Positions 9,768 to 17,847 of a DNA stretch of 64,000 bases are shown here, piece by piece. The stretch's first letter is position 1; each line of letters begins with the position of its first letter. Source of the stretch: an uncultured Candidatus Entotheonella sp. (GTDB lineage Bacteria; Tectomicrobia; Entotheonellia; Entotheonellales; Entotheonellaceae); the NCBI GenBank assembly GCA_958295825.1, contig OY282375.1, positions 3,891,489 to 3,955,488 on the forward strand, read 5' to 3'. The notes beneath the pieces were generated by a model. That model made no database searches. It saw only the letters and a program-made list of their open reading frames with translations, and was not told the origin of the DNA. A program made the translations under genes and the position numbers.

Positions 9768-10352
9768 ATGCAGGCGCTCACCCGCAGGGAGAACCGCGTC
9801 GGCATCCTGGCGCTGCTGCTGTTCGTGGGCGTCGTCGCCTTCGTGCTGTATTGGCGCACCGCGGTGGAGGACACGCCGGGCGACTACCACGTCAAGACGG
9901 GCAACTACCGCCTGCAGGACGGCCAGTACGACCGCGCCATCGCCGAGTTCGAGCTTGCCCTGGAGGCGAATACCGACCACCCGCTGGCCTACCTCGGCAT
10001 CGCCCTGGCCCTGATGCACCAAGAGCGCTACGCGGCCTCCCTGGAGGCCTTCGACCGTGCCCTGGCGCTCGACGGTTCCCTGGCCGTGGCCTATGCCGAT
10101 CGGGGCATCCTGCATGACCGCATGGGTCAGCACGACTTGGCCTTGCAGGACTACCGCCACGCCCTGGCCCTTGATCCCAAGCTGGCCGACGGCCCCGGCT
10201 GGCTGTGGCGCTTCCTCCGCAACATGCCCGAACGTCCCCCCACCATCGCCGACCGCGCCGCCTATCTCGAAGCCGAGCTGCGCAAGCCGCCCGAAGACCG
10301 CCTGCTGCGCTTGCCGGAGGTCGACGCACAGCAGCGCATGTACAACTATTGA
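9768..10352 (+). CDS. Membrane-anchored TPR protein
   Basis: 194 residues from the ATG at 9768, one base after the preceding stop. A single N-terminal transmembrane helix (about 9-28) anchors a periplasmic or cytoplasmic domain with three tetratricopeptide repeats: one around GNYRLQDGQYDRAIAEFELA, one at LAYLGIALALMHQERYAASL, and one at AYADRGILHDRMGQHDLALQ. TPRs act as protein-protein scaffolds. Context suggests a role with the symporter and the small membrane protein, but this is inference. Confidence 0.8.
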   Translation: MQALTRRENRVGILALLLFVGVVAFVLYWRTAVEDTPGDYHVKTGNYRLQDGQYDRAIAEFELALEANTDHPLAYLGIALALMHQERYAASLEAFDRALALDGSLAVAYADRGILHDRMGQHDLALQDYRHALALDPKLADGPGWLWRFLRNMPERPPTIADRAAYLEAELRKPPEDRLLRLPEVDAQQRMYNY

Positions 10353-10436
10353 CAACTCCCCTCGCCGCTGCTTGAGAAAGCCCTTTGACGTGCTATGCTT
10401 CATGGCCACGGATTCAGATTGACGGCTCGGCACCGC

Positions 10437-10523
10437 AGGTCGGATTAGCGCAGCGTCATCCGGCAAGCGGCGAGGAGCGTCATCGGAATGTCGGGTTACG
10501 CCTCCGGCTGACCCGACCTACAC
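10437..10523. repeat. REP-like palindromic element
   Basis: Left arm AGGTCGGATTAGCGCAGCGT and a right arm containing GGGTTACGCC then TGACCCGACCT form an imperfect inverted repeat of about 87 bp. A half copy of the same element lies at 13183-13214. This sequence type (GTAGGTCGGATTAGCGNAGCG) is a widespread gammaproteobacterial intergenic repeat. It sits in the gap before arsM. Confidence 0.7.
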
Positions 10524-10547
10524 AGGAACGGTCAGGGAGATGTCTAC

Positions 10548-11288
10548 ATGATTTCAGATGCGGACGTGAAGGCGTTGGTGCGTGAGCGCTACGCCGAGGT
10601 GGCGAATGCAGCGGGTGGCTGTTGTGCCAACGATAGTTGTGGCACGCCCACGCAGCTTTACGACGACGAGCAGGTTGAAGGATTGCCGAGCGAGGCGCTG
10701 ATGGCGTCGGCGGGCTGCGGCAATCCGACCGCCATCGACGACCTCAAACCCGGTGACACGGTGGTGGACTTCGGCAGCGGCGGCGGTATCGACTGCTTCA
10801 TTGCGGCCAAGGCGGTGGGAGAGCAGGGCCGCGTCATCGGCGTGGACATGACGCCCGACATGGTAGACCTGGCGCGCCGCAACGTAGCAAGCCTCGGCAT
10901 GATGAACGTGACGTTTCACCTCACCGAGATGGAAAACACGCCCATCGACGGCGACTCGGTGGACGTGATCATCTCGAACTGCGTCATCAACTTGGCGCCG
11001 GACAAGGACGCCGTGTTCCGTGAGGCGTATCGCATCCTGAAGCCGGGGGGCCGCATGTTCATCTCGGACATGCTGCTCACCGCGCCGCTGCCGCCCCACG
11101 CGACCGCCGACACGCGCAACTGGGTGGCCTGCCTGTCGGGCACCGAGCCGCAGGAGGTCTATCTCGGCAGGATGCGGCAGGCCGGCTTTGAGCGCATGGA
11201 GATCGTGGACGACAAGCCCTGGCAGGGCGAACAGGAATGGGCGTTGCGCGTTCACAGCATGAACATCAAGGCGTACAAGCCGGCGTAG
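10548..11288 (+). CDS. arsM: Arsenite S-adenosylmethionine methyltransferase
   Basis: 246 residues with a class I SAM-binding fold: the motif DFGSGGGID at 74-82 and VIGVDMTPDM bind SAM. Cysteines expected for As(III) binding are present: CC and C in GGCCANDSC (25, 26, 31), C57 in SAGCGNP, then one in ISNCVINLAP and one in WVACLSG. By family, it methylates arsenite to mono-, di- and trimethyl arsenicals in the cytoplasm as detoxification. No arsR, arsB or arsC is adjacent, which is unusual but known for stand-alone arsM genes. Confidence 0.88.
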   Translation: MISDADVKALVRERYAEVANAAGGCCANDSCGTPTQLYDDEQVEGLPSEALMASAGCGNPTAIDDLKPGDTVVDFGSGGGIDCFIAAKAVGEQGRVIGVDMTPDMVDLARRNVASLGMMNVTFHLTEMENTPIDGDSVDVIISNCVINLAPDKDAVFREAYRILKPGGRMFISDMLLTAPLPPHATADTRNWVACLSGTEPQEVYLGRMRQAGFERMEIVDDKPWQGEQEWALRVHSMNIKAYKPA

Positions 11289-11314
11289 ATACCTGAAAAA
11301 AGGGGAGCGTTAAC

Positions 11315-12088
11315 GTGTCAGACACCATCCTGTACGAAAAAGAAGGCCACGTCGTTACCATCACCTACAACCGCCCCGAGCGGCTCAACGCCATCAACGG
11401 CCAGATGCGCGAGGACCTGAACGCCGCCTGGCTGCGCTTCCGCGACGATACCGACGCCTGGGTGGCCATCCTGACCGGGGCGGGGCGGGCCTTCTGCGCC
11501 GGCGCCGACATCAAGGAGGGCGGCTCGGCGGGCACCTTTGCGGGCACGTATTGGGAAAAACCCACCATCAACTCGTTCGAGAGTGGCCTGGAGCTGTTCA
11601 AGCCGACCATCGCGGCGATCAACGGCCCGTGCCTCGGCTACGGCGTTACCGGCGTGTCGTTCTGCGATTTCGTCATCGCCTCGGAGCGCGCCACCTTTGG
11701 CTTCCCGGAGGTGCGCATCGGCGTGCCCACCATCGTGGGCGCGGTCCGCATGCCGGGCCGTATCGGCTGGACCAATGCCATGGAACTGCTGCTGATCGGC
11801 GAGCCCGTGGACGCGGCGCGCGCCAAGGAAATGGGGCTGGTGTGGAAGGTGGTGCCGCACGACGACCTGCTGACCGAGGCGAAGGCGCTGGCCGTCCGGC
11901 TGTGTCAATCGGCGCCGCTAGCCGTGCGCGCCACCAAGGAAGTGGCCGTGCGCACCCGCAGCCTGCCGTGGACCGAGGCCGTCCGCTTCGGCGAAACCAT
12001 GCGGCTGGTGGCCGGCGAAACCGCCGACGCCAACGAAGGCAAGCAGGCGTTCAGGGAGAAACGTTCCCCGGTGTGGCAGGGCAAGTAA
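11315..12088 (+). CDS. Enoyl-CoA hydratase/isomerase family protein
   Basis: 257 residues, GTG start preceded by AGGGGAG. Crotonase-fold signatures are present: NRPERLNAIN at the N-terminus, AFCAGADIKEGG and GPCLGYGVTG forming the two oxyanion-hole loops, and FPEVRIGVPT. It hydrates or isomerises acyl-CoA thioesters; of the two usual catalytic glutamates, position one is in the GPCLGYGVTG region where no Glu is evident, so the exact reaction may differ from classical hydratase. It lies 26 bp downstream of arsM, possibly by chance. Confidence 0.83.
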   Translation: MSDTILYEKEGHVVTITYNRPERLNAINGQMREDLNAAWLRFRDDTDAWVAILTGAGRAFCAGADIKEGGSAGTFAGTYWEKPTINSFESGLELFKPTIAAINGPCLGYGVTGVSFCDFVIASERATFGFPEVRIGVPTIVGAVRMPGRIGWTNAMELLLIGEPVDAARAKEMGLVWKVVPHDDLLTEAKALAVRLCQSAPLAVRATKEVAVRTRSLPWTEAVRFGETMRLVAGETADANEGKQAFREKRSPVWQGK

Positions 12089-12298
12089 ATCGCTGGATGC
12101 TGGGCGTGGGAGGCAGAGAGAAGCCCTTGATTGACACCCTGTGCGCATACGACCTCGGTGACTTTGATGCCTTGGAGTTGCCGCGCGGCTTCGGGCGTCA
12201 TTGGAAAGAGTGCCGCATATAGTGGTACAGGTCAAAACAGGTTAGGCTGCGAATTGAAATTCCCGGCTTCAATAATGCCGGGGAGGCGCAGATGATCC

Positions 12299-13072
12299 AT
12301 GTCAACAGGAAAGGACGATCGCATGGCACGCGGGGCTGTCGTTCCCGACGCAACCGACTATCCGGATTCGGACGGGCTGCCCATGGCTGAGCACGAATCT
12401 CAGTTTTGGCCGATTCTCTATGTCGGCTCCGCTCTGGATCGCTACTTCCAAGCGCGCGAGGACGTGTACGTTGTCGGCAATCTGCTGCTGTATTACCAGG
12501 AAGGTGATACCAGCAAGTCGGTGTCGCCGGACCTCATGGTGGTGCTCGGGGCGCCGAAACACGTTCGCTCGTCCTACCGACTTTGGGAAGAGCCAAAGGC
12601 GCCGGACTTTGTTCTGGAGATTGCTTCAGGAAGCACGTACCGACTTGACCGGGGTGAGAAACGTGACCTCTACGCGGTACTGGGGGTAACGGAATACTGG
12701 CAATGCGACCCGGCGGGGAGCTATCTGGACCCACAACTGTTGGGCTTTCGGCTAGTTGAGGGGCGCTATGTGCTGATCCCTGCTGCGGGGCTGGAAGGCG
12801 GTACGCTGGCAGCTCGCAGTGAGGTGCTGGGCCTGGAACTGCACCTGACACCGGGGGCGCCGGTACGGGAGGCGCTACATTTTTATGATCCGGCGCGTGG
12901 GGAGTACCTGCGAACTTACCGGGAAGCTGACCAAGCGCGGGAAGAAGAAGCACAGGCACGCCGAGAAGCTGAAGCGCGTTTGGAGCAAACCGAAGCCCGT
13001 CTACGGAAAGAACAGGCGACGCGTCAGGCACTGGAAGCCGAACTCCGAGAGCTTCGGCGGCGTGGGCGTTAA
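12299..13072 (+). CDS. Uma2 family (DUF820) endonuclease-like protein
   Basis: 257 residues. The core has the PD-(D/E)XK arrangement of Uma2 proteins: SVSPDLMVVLG supplies the Asp and PDFVLEIASGST the Glu, followed by KRDLYAVLGVTEYW. The C-terminal 50 residues are a charged coiled coil (AREEEAQARREAEARLEQ and onward), a common addition. Uma2 proteins are abundant in cyanobacteria and multicellular or transposon-rich bacteria; their function is not settled and a nuclease or transposon-derived role is proposed. GGGAGG lies upstream of the ATG. Confidence 0.85.
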   Translation: MSTGKDDRMARGAVVPDATDYPDSDGLPMAEHESQFWPILYVGSALDRYFQAREDVYVVGNLLLYYQEGDTSKSVSPDLMVVLGAPKHVRSSYRLWEEPKAPDFVLEIASGSTYRLDRGEKRDLYAVLGVTEYWQCDPAGSYLDPQLLGFRLVEGRYVLIPAAGLEGGTLAARSEVLGLELHLTPGAPVREALHFYDPARGEYLRTYREADQAREEEAQARREAEARLEQTEARLRKEQATRQALEAELRELRRRGR

Positions 13073-13117
13073 AGGGAGTCGCCGCCCGCTACTGGGCGAA
13101 AGGCGTTTCGGTCCATG

Positions 13118-13141
13118 TCCCTCCGGGTTGCGGGATTTTTT
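13118..13141 (+). terminator. Possible rho-independent terminator
   Basis: TCCC and GGGA can pair across a ten-base loop and are followed by six T. It lies 45 bp after the Uma2 stop. The stem is short, so this is tentative. Confidence 0.35.
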
Positions 13142-13182
13142 GTTTACGCTACGAACGAGCCAAAGCACTTTCAGATCGTGAT

Positions 13183-13214
13183 GTAGGTCGGATTAGCGAA
13201 GCGCAACCCGACAT
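13183..13214. repeat. Half copy of REP-like element
   Basis: GTAGGTCGGATTAGCGAAGC followed by GCAACCCGACATT. It matches the left arm of the element at 10437 with the substitution typical of this repeat family, in the convergent gap between Uma2 and ybdK. Confidence 0.65.
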
Positions 13215-13230
13215 TCCACACCTGTCCCCA

Positions 13231-14382
13231 TCAACACCCCACCAACGTCTCCGCCATCAGCATATCGACGACGCGCTGCAGCGCCTCGTGGTCATCGGCG
13301 CCTTCGGCAACGGCTTTATGGAACGTGTCCAGTTGCCAGTGGGCGCTGGTGCCCCGCGTCACGATGGTGCGGGCGTGCTCGACTTCATCCACGCAGCCGA
13401 AATGCTCGGCGTCCTCGCGAATGAACTCGATGATCTCGTCGATGAGATCGGGGTACGGCACCACCTCGCCGCGTCCGAAGTCGATCAGCCCCTCATCCAT
13501 GCCGAAGCGGTGCGCGCGCCAACGATTCTCCTCGATGAGCAGTCGCGGGTAGCGCCGCCAGCGCTGATTACTGCGTCGCAGGCGGTACAGCAGCCGCAGC
13601 CAGCAGCGATACAACGCCGCAATGCAAACGGCGTCCTCGACGCGGGTGCACAGATCCGGGATGCGCATTTCGAGGGTCGGGAAGCGCCCGCTGGGCCGCA
13701 CGTCCCACCACAACTCACTGCTGTCACGGATGATGCCGCAGCGCACCAGCACGCCGACGTGGCGTTGAAACTCGCCGTAGCTCTCGAACAATTCCGGCAG
13801 CCCGGTGCGCGGCAATTCGTCCCACACCGCGAGGCGGTACGACTTCAGCCCGGTGTCGTGTCCCTGCCAGAACGGCGACGAGGTGCTGAGGGCGAGAAAG
13901 TGGGGCAGCACGTAGCTCACTTGGCCGATGAAATCGTTGCGCATCTCGTCGCCGTCAAGGCCAACGTGCACGTGCATGCCGCTGATCAGCAGGCGCCGCC
14001 CTACCTCCTGCATTTGGGCGGTAAGGCTGTCGTAGCGTTCCTTGCGGGTGTGTTGAATCTCCAGCGGTTGCGCGAACGGGTGGGTGGAGGCGGCGATGAT
14101 CTCGAAGCCATACTCGCGCACCACGTCCGAGACGCCGCGGCGCAGTCGTATGAGCTCGTCCCGTCCCTCCTGCAACGTGTTGCAGACGCGCGTGCCGATC
14201 TCGATCTGGCACTGCATGAGCTCGGTGGTGACCTGCTCGCCGAGCCGCTCGCCGCACTTCTGCATCATGTCCGGCGGCGCTTCGCGAATAAGGTCGCGCG
14301 TCTTGCGGTCGACGACGAGATACTCCTCCTCGATCCCCATGGTGAACGGGAGGTCTGGGCAGGGCGCGGGCTTGCTGCTCAT
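13231..14382 (-). CDS. ybdK: Carboxylate-amine ligase, YbdK/GCS2 family
   Basis: 383 residues. The N-terminus FTMGIEEEYLVVD is diagnostic of the GCS2 glutamate-cysteine ligase family, where these acidic residues bind metal-ATP. Further conserved parts are GMHVHVG and EMRIPDLC. The family forms gamma-glutamyl or related amide bonds with weak glutamate-cysteine ligase activity in E. coli YbdK. Its start overlaps the CoA transferase stop by four bases (ATGA), so it is translationally coupled and third in a minus-strand operon with an LLM oxidoreductase and a CoA transferase. Confidence 0.85.
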   Translation of the reverse strand: MSSKPAPCPDLPFTMGIEEEYLVVDRKTRDLIREAPPDMMQKCGERLGEQVTTELMQCQIEIGTRVCNTLQEGRDELIRLRRGVSDVVREYGFEIIAASTHPFAQPLEIQHTRKERYDSLTAQMQEVGRRLLISGMHVHVGLDGDEMRNDFIGQVSYVLPHFLALSTSSPFWQGHDTGLKSYRLAVWDELPRTGLPELFESYGEFQRHVGVLVRCGIIRDSSELWWDVRPSGRFPTLEMRIPDLCTRVEDAVCIAALYRCWLRLLYRLRRSNQRWRRYPRLLIEENRWRAHRFGMDEGLIDFGRGEVVPYPDLIDEIIEFIREDAEHFGCVDEVEHARTIVTRGTSAHWQLDTFHKAVAEGADDHEALQRVVDMLMAETLVGC

Positions 14383-15590
14383 GCGATGCTCCCCTGGATC
14401 ACGCCGCCAGGCGCCGCGCTGACGATGTCTTGAGCGATCAAGGCGTCGATCTGCGTCGCGTCGTAGCCGTGCTCGCGGAGGACGGCCACCGTGTGCTCGC
14501 CGAGGTGCGGGGCGTGCAGCGGGTCGTCGGGGTCGTAAGGGCCAACGCCGGCCGTATTAGCCAGGGGCATGGCGCCGACGTCGGGATGATCGAACCAGGT
14601 CAGCGCGCCGCTGTCGGCGGCCTGCGGGTGCGCCATGAAATCGCTGTACGTGTTGATTCGCTCGTGCAGCAGCCCCCCGGCCGCCAGGCGCTCGCACCAA
14701 AAATCGGACGACTGCCGGGCGATGGCCTCGCGGATGGCCGGCTCCAGCGTGGCGCGCCGCTCCTCGCGTTGCACCACCGTCTTGTAGTCCGGGTGGTCGC
14801 GGAACTCGGCCAGGCCGAGGATGTCGCACAGAACGGGGAAATTGTGGTCGTGCAGGCAGATGACGTTGATAAAACCGTCGGTGGTGGCAAAAATGCCGGT
14901 CGGGTAGATGCCTAGCGGGCGCTCCGCGCCGAGCAGGTGCTCGCTGGCCAGGCTCATGTTGTAAAACGACGCCGCGCCGCGCAGCAGGCTGTTGTCGATA
15001 TGGCGCCCCTCGCCCGCGCTCTGCCGCGCCCACAGGGCGGCCTGCATGGCCTGCAGGTTATACAACGACGTGGCCAGATCGATGATCGGCACCCCGGCGC
15101 GGTGCGGGATGTTGTCGGGGCCGCGGTTGACCGACATGAAGCCCGAAAACGCCTGCAGCACGCCGTCGGTGGCGGGGCGCTCGCGCAGCGGTCCTTGCTG
15201 ACCGAAGCCGGACACGGAGAGGTAGATGACGCGCGGGTTGAGGTCGGCAACGACCTTGTAGCCGAGCCCGAGGCGCTCGATGACGCCGGGGCGGAAGCCC
15301 TCCATGAAGATGTCCACCCCGGCGGCAAGCTGCCGTACGATTGCTACACCCTGGGTGGTTTTCAGATCGACGACGATGCTGCGCTTGCCGAGGTTGGCGA
15401 TGACGAACGAGGGCGTCATGTCGCCGAACGGCCCGTCCTTGCCCTTGGGGCGCATCCAGTCGCCGCGCCGCGGTTCGACCTTGATCACGTCGGCTCCCTG
15501 CTGAGACAGCAGTGCCGAGGCGTAGGGGCCGGCGATGCCCTGGCTCAGGTCGAGCACCTTGACGCCGGCGTATGGCTTGGCATAGCTCAC
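14379..15590 (-). CDS. Family III CoA transferase (CaiB/BaiF)
   Basis: 403 residues with a GTG start, supported by AAGGAGG nine bases upstream. VKVLDLSQGIAGPYASALLS and VIKVEPRRGDWMRP match the N-terminal domain of class III CoA transferases, and the catalytic Asp is expected in VPIIDLATSLYN. It differs from the paralogue at 4805 and probably has another acyl substrate. The upstream LLM gene ends 10 bp before it and the downstream ligase overlaps it, so the three form an operon. Confidence 0.87.
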   Translation of the reverse strand: MSYAKPYAGVKVLDLSQGIAGPYASALLSQQGADVIKVEPRRGDWMRPKGKDGPFGDMTPSFVIANLGKRSIVVDLKTTQGVAIVRQLAAGVDIFMEGFRPGVIERLGLGYKVVADLNPRVIYLSVSGFGQQGPLRERPATDGVLQAFSGFMSVNRGPDNIPHRAGVPIIDLATSLYNLQAMQAALWARQSAGEGRHIDNSLLRGAASFYNMSLASEHLLGAERPLGIYPTGIFATTDGFINVICLHDHNFPVLCDILGLAEFRDHPDYKTVVQREERRATLEPAIREAIARQSSDFWCERLAAGGLLHERINTYSDFMAHPQAADSGALTWFDHPDVGAMPLANTAGVGPYDPDDPLHAPHLGEHTVAVLREHGYDATQIDALIAQDIVSAAPGGVIQGSIA

Positions 15591-15600
15591 GGGTTCCTCC

Positions 15601-16560
15601 TTACGACGCCGCCTGCGGCAGGACGGCGGCGGCGCAGCGCTCGAGCTGGCCGACCTGATCCGGGCAGGCGAAGCGGATGACGATGGTCTGCGCGCCGGCC
15701 GCGGCCAAATCCCTCAGCCAGGTGATGCAGGTATCGGGCGTTCCGTAGCAGAAGCTCTGCACGCGGGCCATTACGTCATAGGGGGCGTTGTAATACCCTT
15801 CGGCGAACGCTCTCGTTTCGCGCTCGGCCTGGGCCACGTCGTCGTTGATGTTCAGGGTGGTGTACACGCAGCGGTGCAGTTCCTGGGGGTCGCGCCCGGC
15901 TTGGCGGGCGAAGCCGTCCAGTTGCCGCGATTGCTCGGCGAATATCTGCGGCGACACGGGATTGGGGTACCAGCCGTCGCCGAGGCGCGCCACGCGGCGC
16001 AGCGAATTATCGACCGAGCCGGCGATCCACATCGGGATGCCGGAGGGGTTGTGCGGTCGCAGGCCGAGGCTGACGTCCTGCAGTTGGAAATGGCGCCCGC
16101 TGAAGGTGACGCTGGGCTCGCGCCACAGGCGGCGCATGAGGGTCACGGTTTCCTCGAAAATACCCAGGCGGTGGTCGATGGAGACGCCGCACGCCTCGAA
16201 TTCGGCGCGCACCGCGGGCATTTTGGAGGCGATGCCGAGGCCGAGAATCAGGCGGCCCTCGCTGAGCAGATCGAGGTTGGCGGCCTCGTTGGCCATGACG
16301 ACCGGGTGGCGCAGCGCCGGCAGCAGCACCGCGGTGCCCACTTTGACGCGCCGGGCGCGGGCGGCAACGGCCGCCAGGGTGGTGAAGGCTTCCAGCCGTG
16401 GCCGCGCGAGGATGCTGTCGCCCGCCCACACCGAGTCGAAGTCGAGCGCTTCGGCGCGTTCGGCCAAGTCGATGATCTGGTTCACGTCGGGAGTTGCCTG
16501 GCTCATGACGAGTTCGCGGGTCGGCAGCAGGAAGCCGTAGGAAACCGCAGCATCGGCCAT
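15601..16560 (-). CDS. LLM class flavin-dependent oxidoreductase
   Basis: 319 residues, luciferase-like TIM barrel. Recognisable parts are FDSVWAGDSILARPRLEAFT, VKVGTAVLLPALRHPVVMAN, SEGRLILGLG and PMWIAGSVDNSLRRVARLGD. Members use reduced FMN or F420 for oxygenation or reduction of organic substrates. First gene of the three-gene minus-strand operon with a CoA transferase and YbdK ligase; AAGGAGG precedes the ATG. The combination hints at degradation or modification of a carboxylic acid, but no known pathway was recognised. Confidence 0.85.
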   Translation of the reverse strand: MADAAVSYGFLLPTRELVMSQATPDVNQIIDLAERAEALDFDSVWAGDSILARPRLEAFTTLAAVAARARRVKVGTAVLLPALRHPVVMANEAANLDLLSEGRLILGLGIASKMPAVRAEFEACGVSIDHRLGIFEETVTLMRRLWREPSVTFSGRHFQLQDVSLGLRPHNPSGIPMWIAGSVDNSLRRVARLGDGWYPNPVSPQIFAEQSRQLDGFARQAGRDPQELHRCVYTTLNINDDVAQAERETRAFAEGYYNAPYDVMARVQSFCYGTPDTCITWLRDLAAAGAQTIVIRFACPDQVGQLERCAAAVLPQAAS

Positions 16561-16742
16561 TCTGAAAAATCCTCCTTGAGGGACGTTATGTTAAAAGGGG
16601 ATCGTACCGTAGGACGGGCTCGGCATCGTAGCAGATTATCCGCAGCGCCTCCACCGCGCCGCCGCTTGGCTATCGGCAGGCCCGGCCCTGTGATACCATG
16701 CCCGCCAACGCCGTCGCGCAACCTTTCAGCGAGGGATTCCTT

Positions 16743-17726
16743 ATGACTACCAATCGTTCCGCCGCATGGGCCTTGGCCGGGGTCGCCGTAGGATTCGGCC
16801 TGCCGATCGTGGCGCTTATTGGCCTCATTGTCGCGGTGGGATTCGGCGCCGCGCAGCTTACCGGCGACGCCATGCCGTCCGCATCCCGCTACACGCAGAT
16901 GTCCGGGCCGGAAAGCGGGCCGGCGGTGGCCGTGCTCGACGTTGCCGGACCCATCGTCAGCGGCGGCGCGTCGTCGTTTGAAACCCGGGCCGTGGCGGCC
17001 TCGGGCGATCTCGTGCCGCTGATCCGCCGCGCCGCGCGCAACCCGGACGTCGACGCGCTGGTGCTGCGCCTCAACAGCCCCGGCGGCTCGGTGGTCGGCT
17101 CGGACGAAATCTACCACGCCCTGCGCGAAACGCAGAAGCCGGTGGTGGCGTTCCTGCAGGAGGTGGCCGCTTCCGGGGCGTACTACATCAGCATGGCCGC
17201 CGAGCATATCGTCGCCAACCCGAACTCGCTCACCGGCTCGATCGGCGTCATCGGCCAGTTTCCTAACGCCGAGGCGCTGATGGAGAAGATCGGCGTGCAG
17301 GTCACCACCATCAAATCCGGCGAGTCCAAGGACATCGGCAATCCGTTCCGGGCCATGAGCGACGCGGAGCAGGGCATCTTCCAGGACATCGTGGACGAGA
17401 CCTACGAACGCTTCGTGGACATCGTGGCGCGCGGCCGCAACCTGCCGGAGGAGCAGGTGCGCGAGCTGGCCGACGGCCGCATCTATACCGGCCGGAAGGC
17501 CCTGGAAGTGGGCCTGGTGGACGCCCTCGGCTACCAGCAGGATGCCATTGAGGCCGCCGCCCGGCTGGGAAACATCGACGGCGAGCCGCGCGTGCTGCAT
17601 TACCGCCGGCGCGGCGGCTTTCTCGACCTGATCGGCGCCAGCGGCTGGGTCGCCGGCGCTGCGGCGCCGCAGCGCTGGCTCCGGCGTCTGCTGGCGCCGT
17701 CCCTGGAATACCGCTGGGAGCCATGA
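16743..17726 (+). CDS. sppA: Signal peptide peptidase SppA, 36-kDa type
   Basis: 327 residues from ATG 16743, chosen for GAGGGA upstream; an in-frame ATG at 16698 lacks one. An N-terminal transmembrane helix (about 8-35) is followed by a periplasmic S49 protease domain. NSPGGSVVGSDEI and the serine motif AASGAYYISMAA are present; the catalytic lysine is expected in KSGESKDIGNPFR. YTGRKALEVGLVD is conserved in the family. It cleaves remnant signal peptides in the membrane. It stands alone. Confidence 0.88.
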   Translation: MTTNRSAAWALAGVAVGFGLPIVALIGLIVAVGFGAAQLTGDAMPSASRYTQMSGPESGPAVAVLDVAGPIVSGGASSFETRAVAASGDLVPLIRRAARNPDVDALVLRLNSPGGSVVGSDEIYHALRETQKPVVAFLQEVAASGAYYISMAAEHIVANPNSLTGSIGVIGQFPNAEALMEKIGVQVTTIKSGESKDIGNPFRAMSDAEQGIFQDIVDETYERFVDIVARGRNLPEEQVRELADGRIYTGRKALEVGLVDALGYQQDAIEAAARLGNIDGEPRVLHYRRRGGFLDLIGASGWVAGAAAPQRWLRRLLAPSLEYRWEP

Positions 17727-17847
17727 GCCTTGCGGACGGGCGCGGCGCCTTCGCAGCCCTGTTTCGCCAGCCACGCGTCAAGGGTCTTCTTACCCAACCA
17801 TCCGGGCGGTGGCGCAACACCTTCCGGCTTTCCATGAGGAGGCGCCT

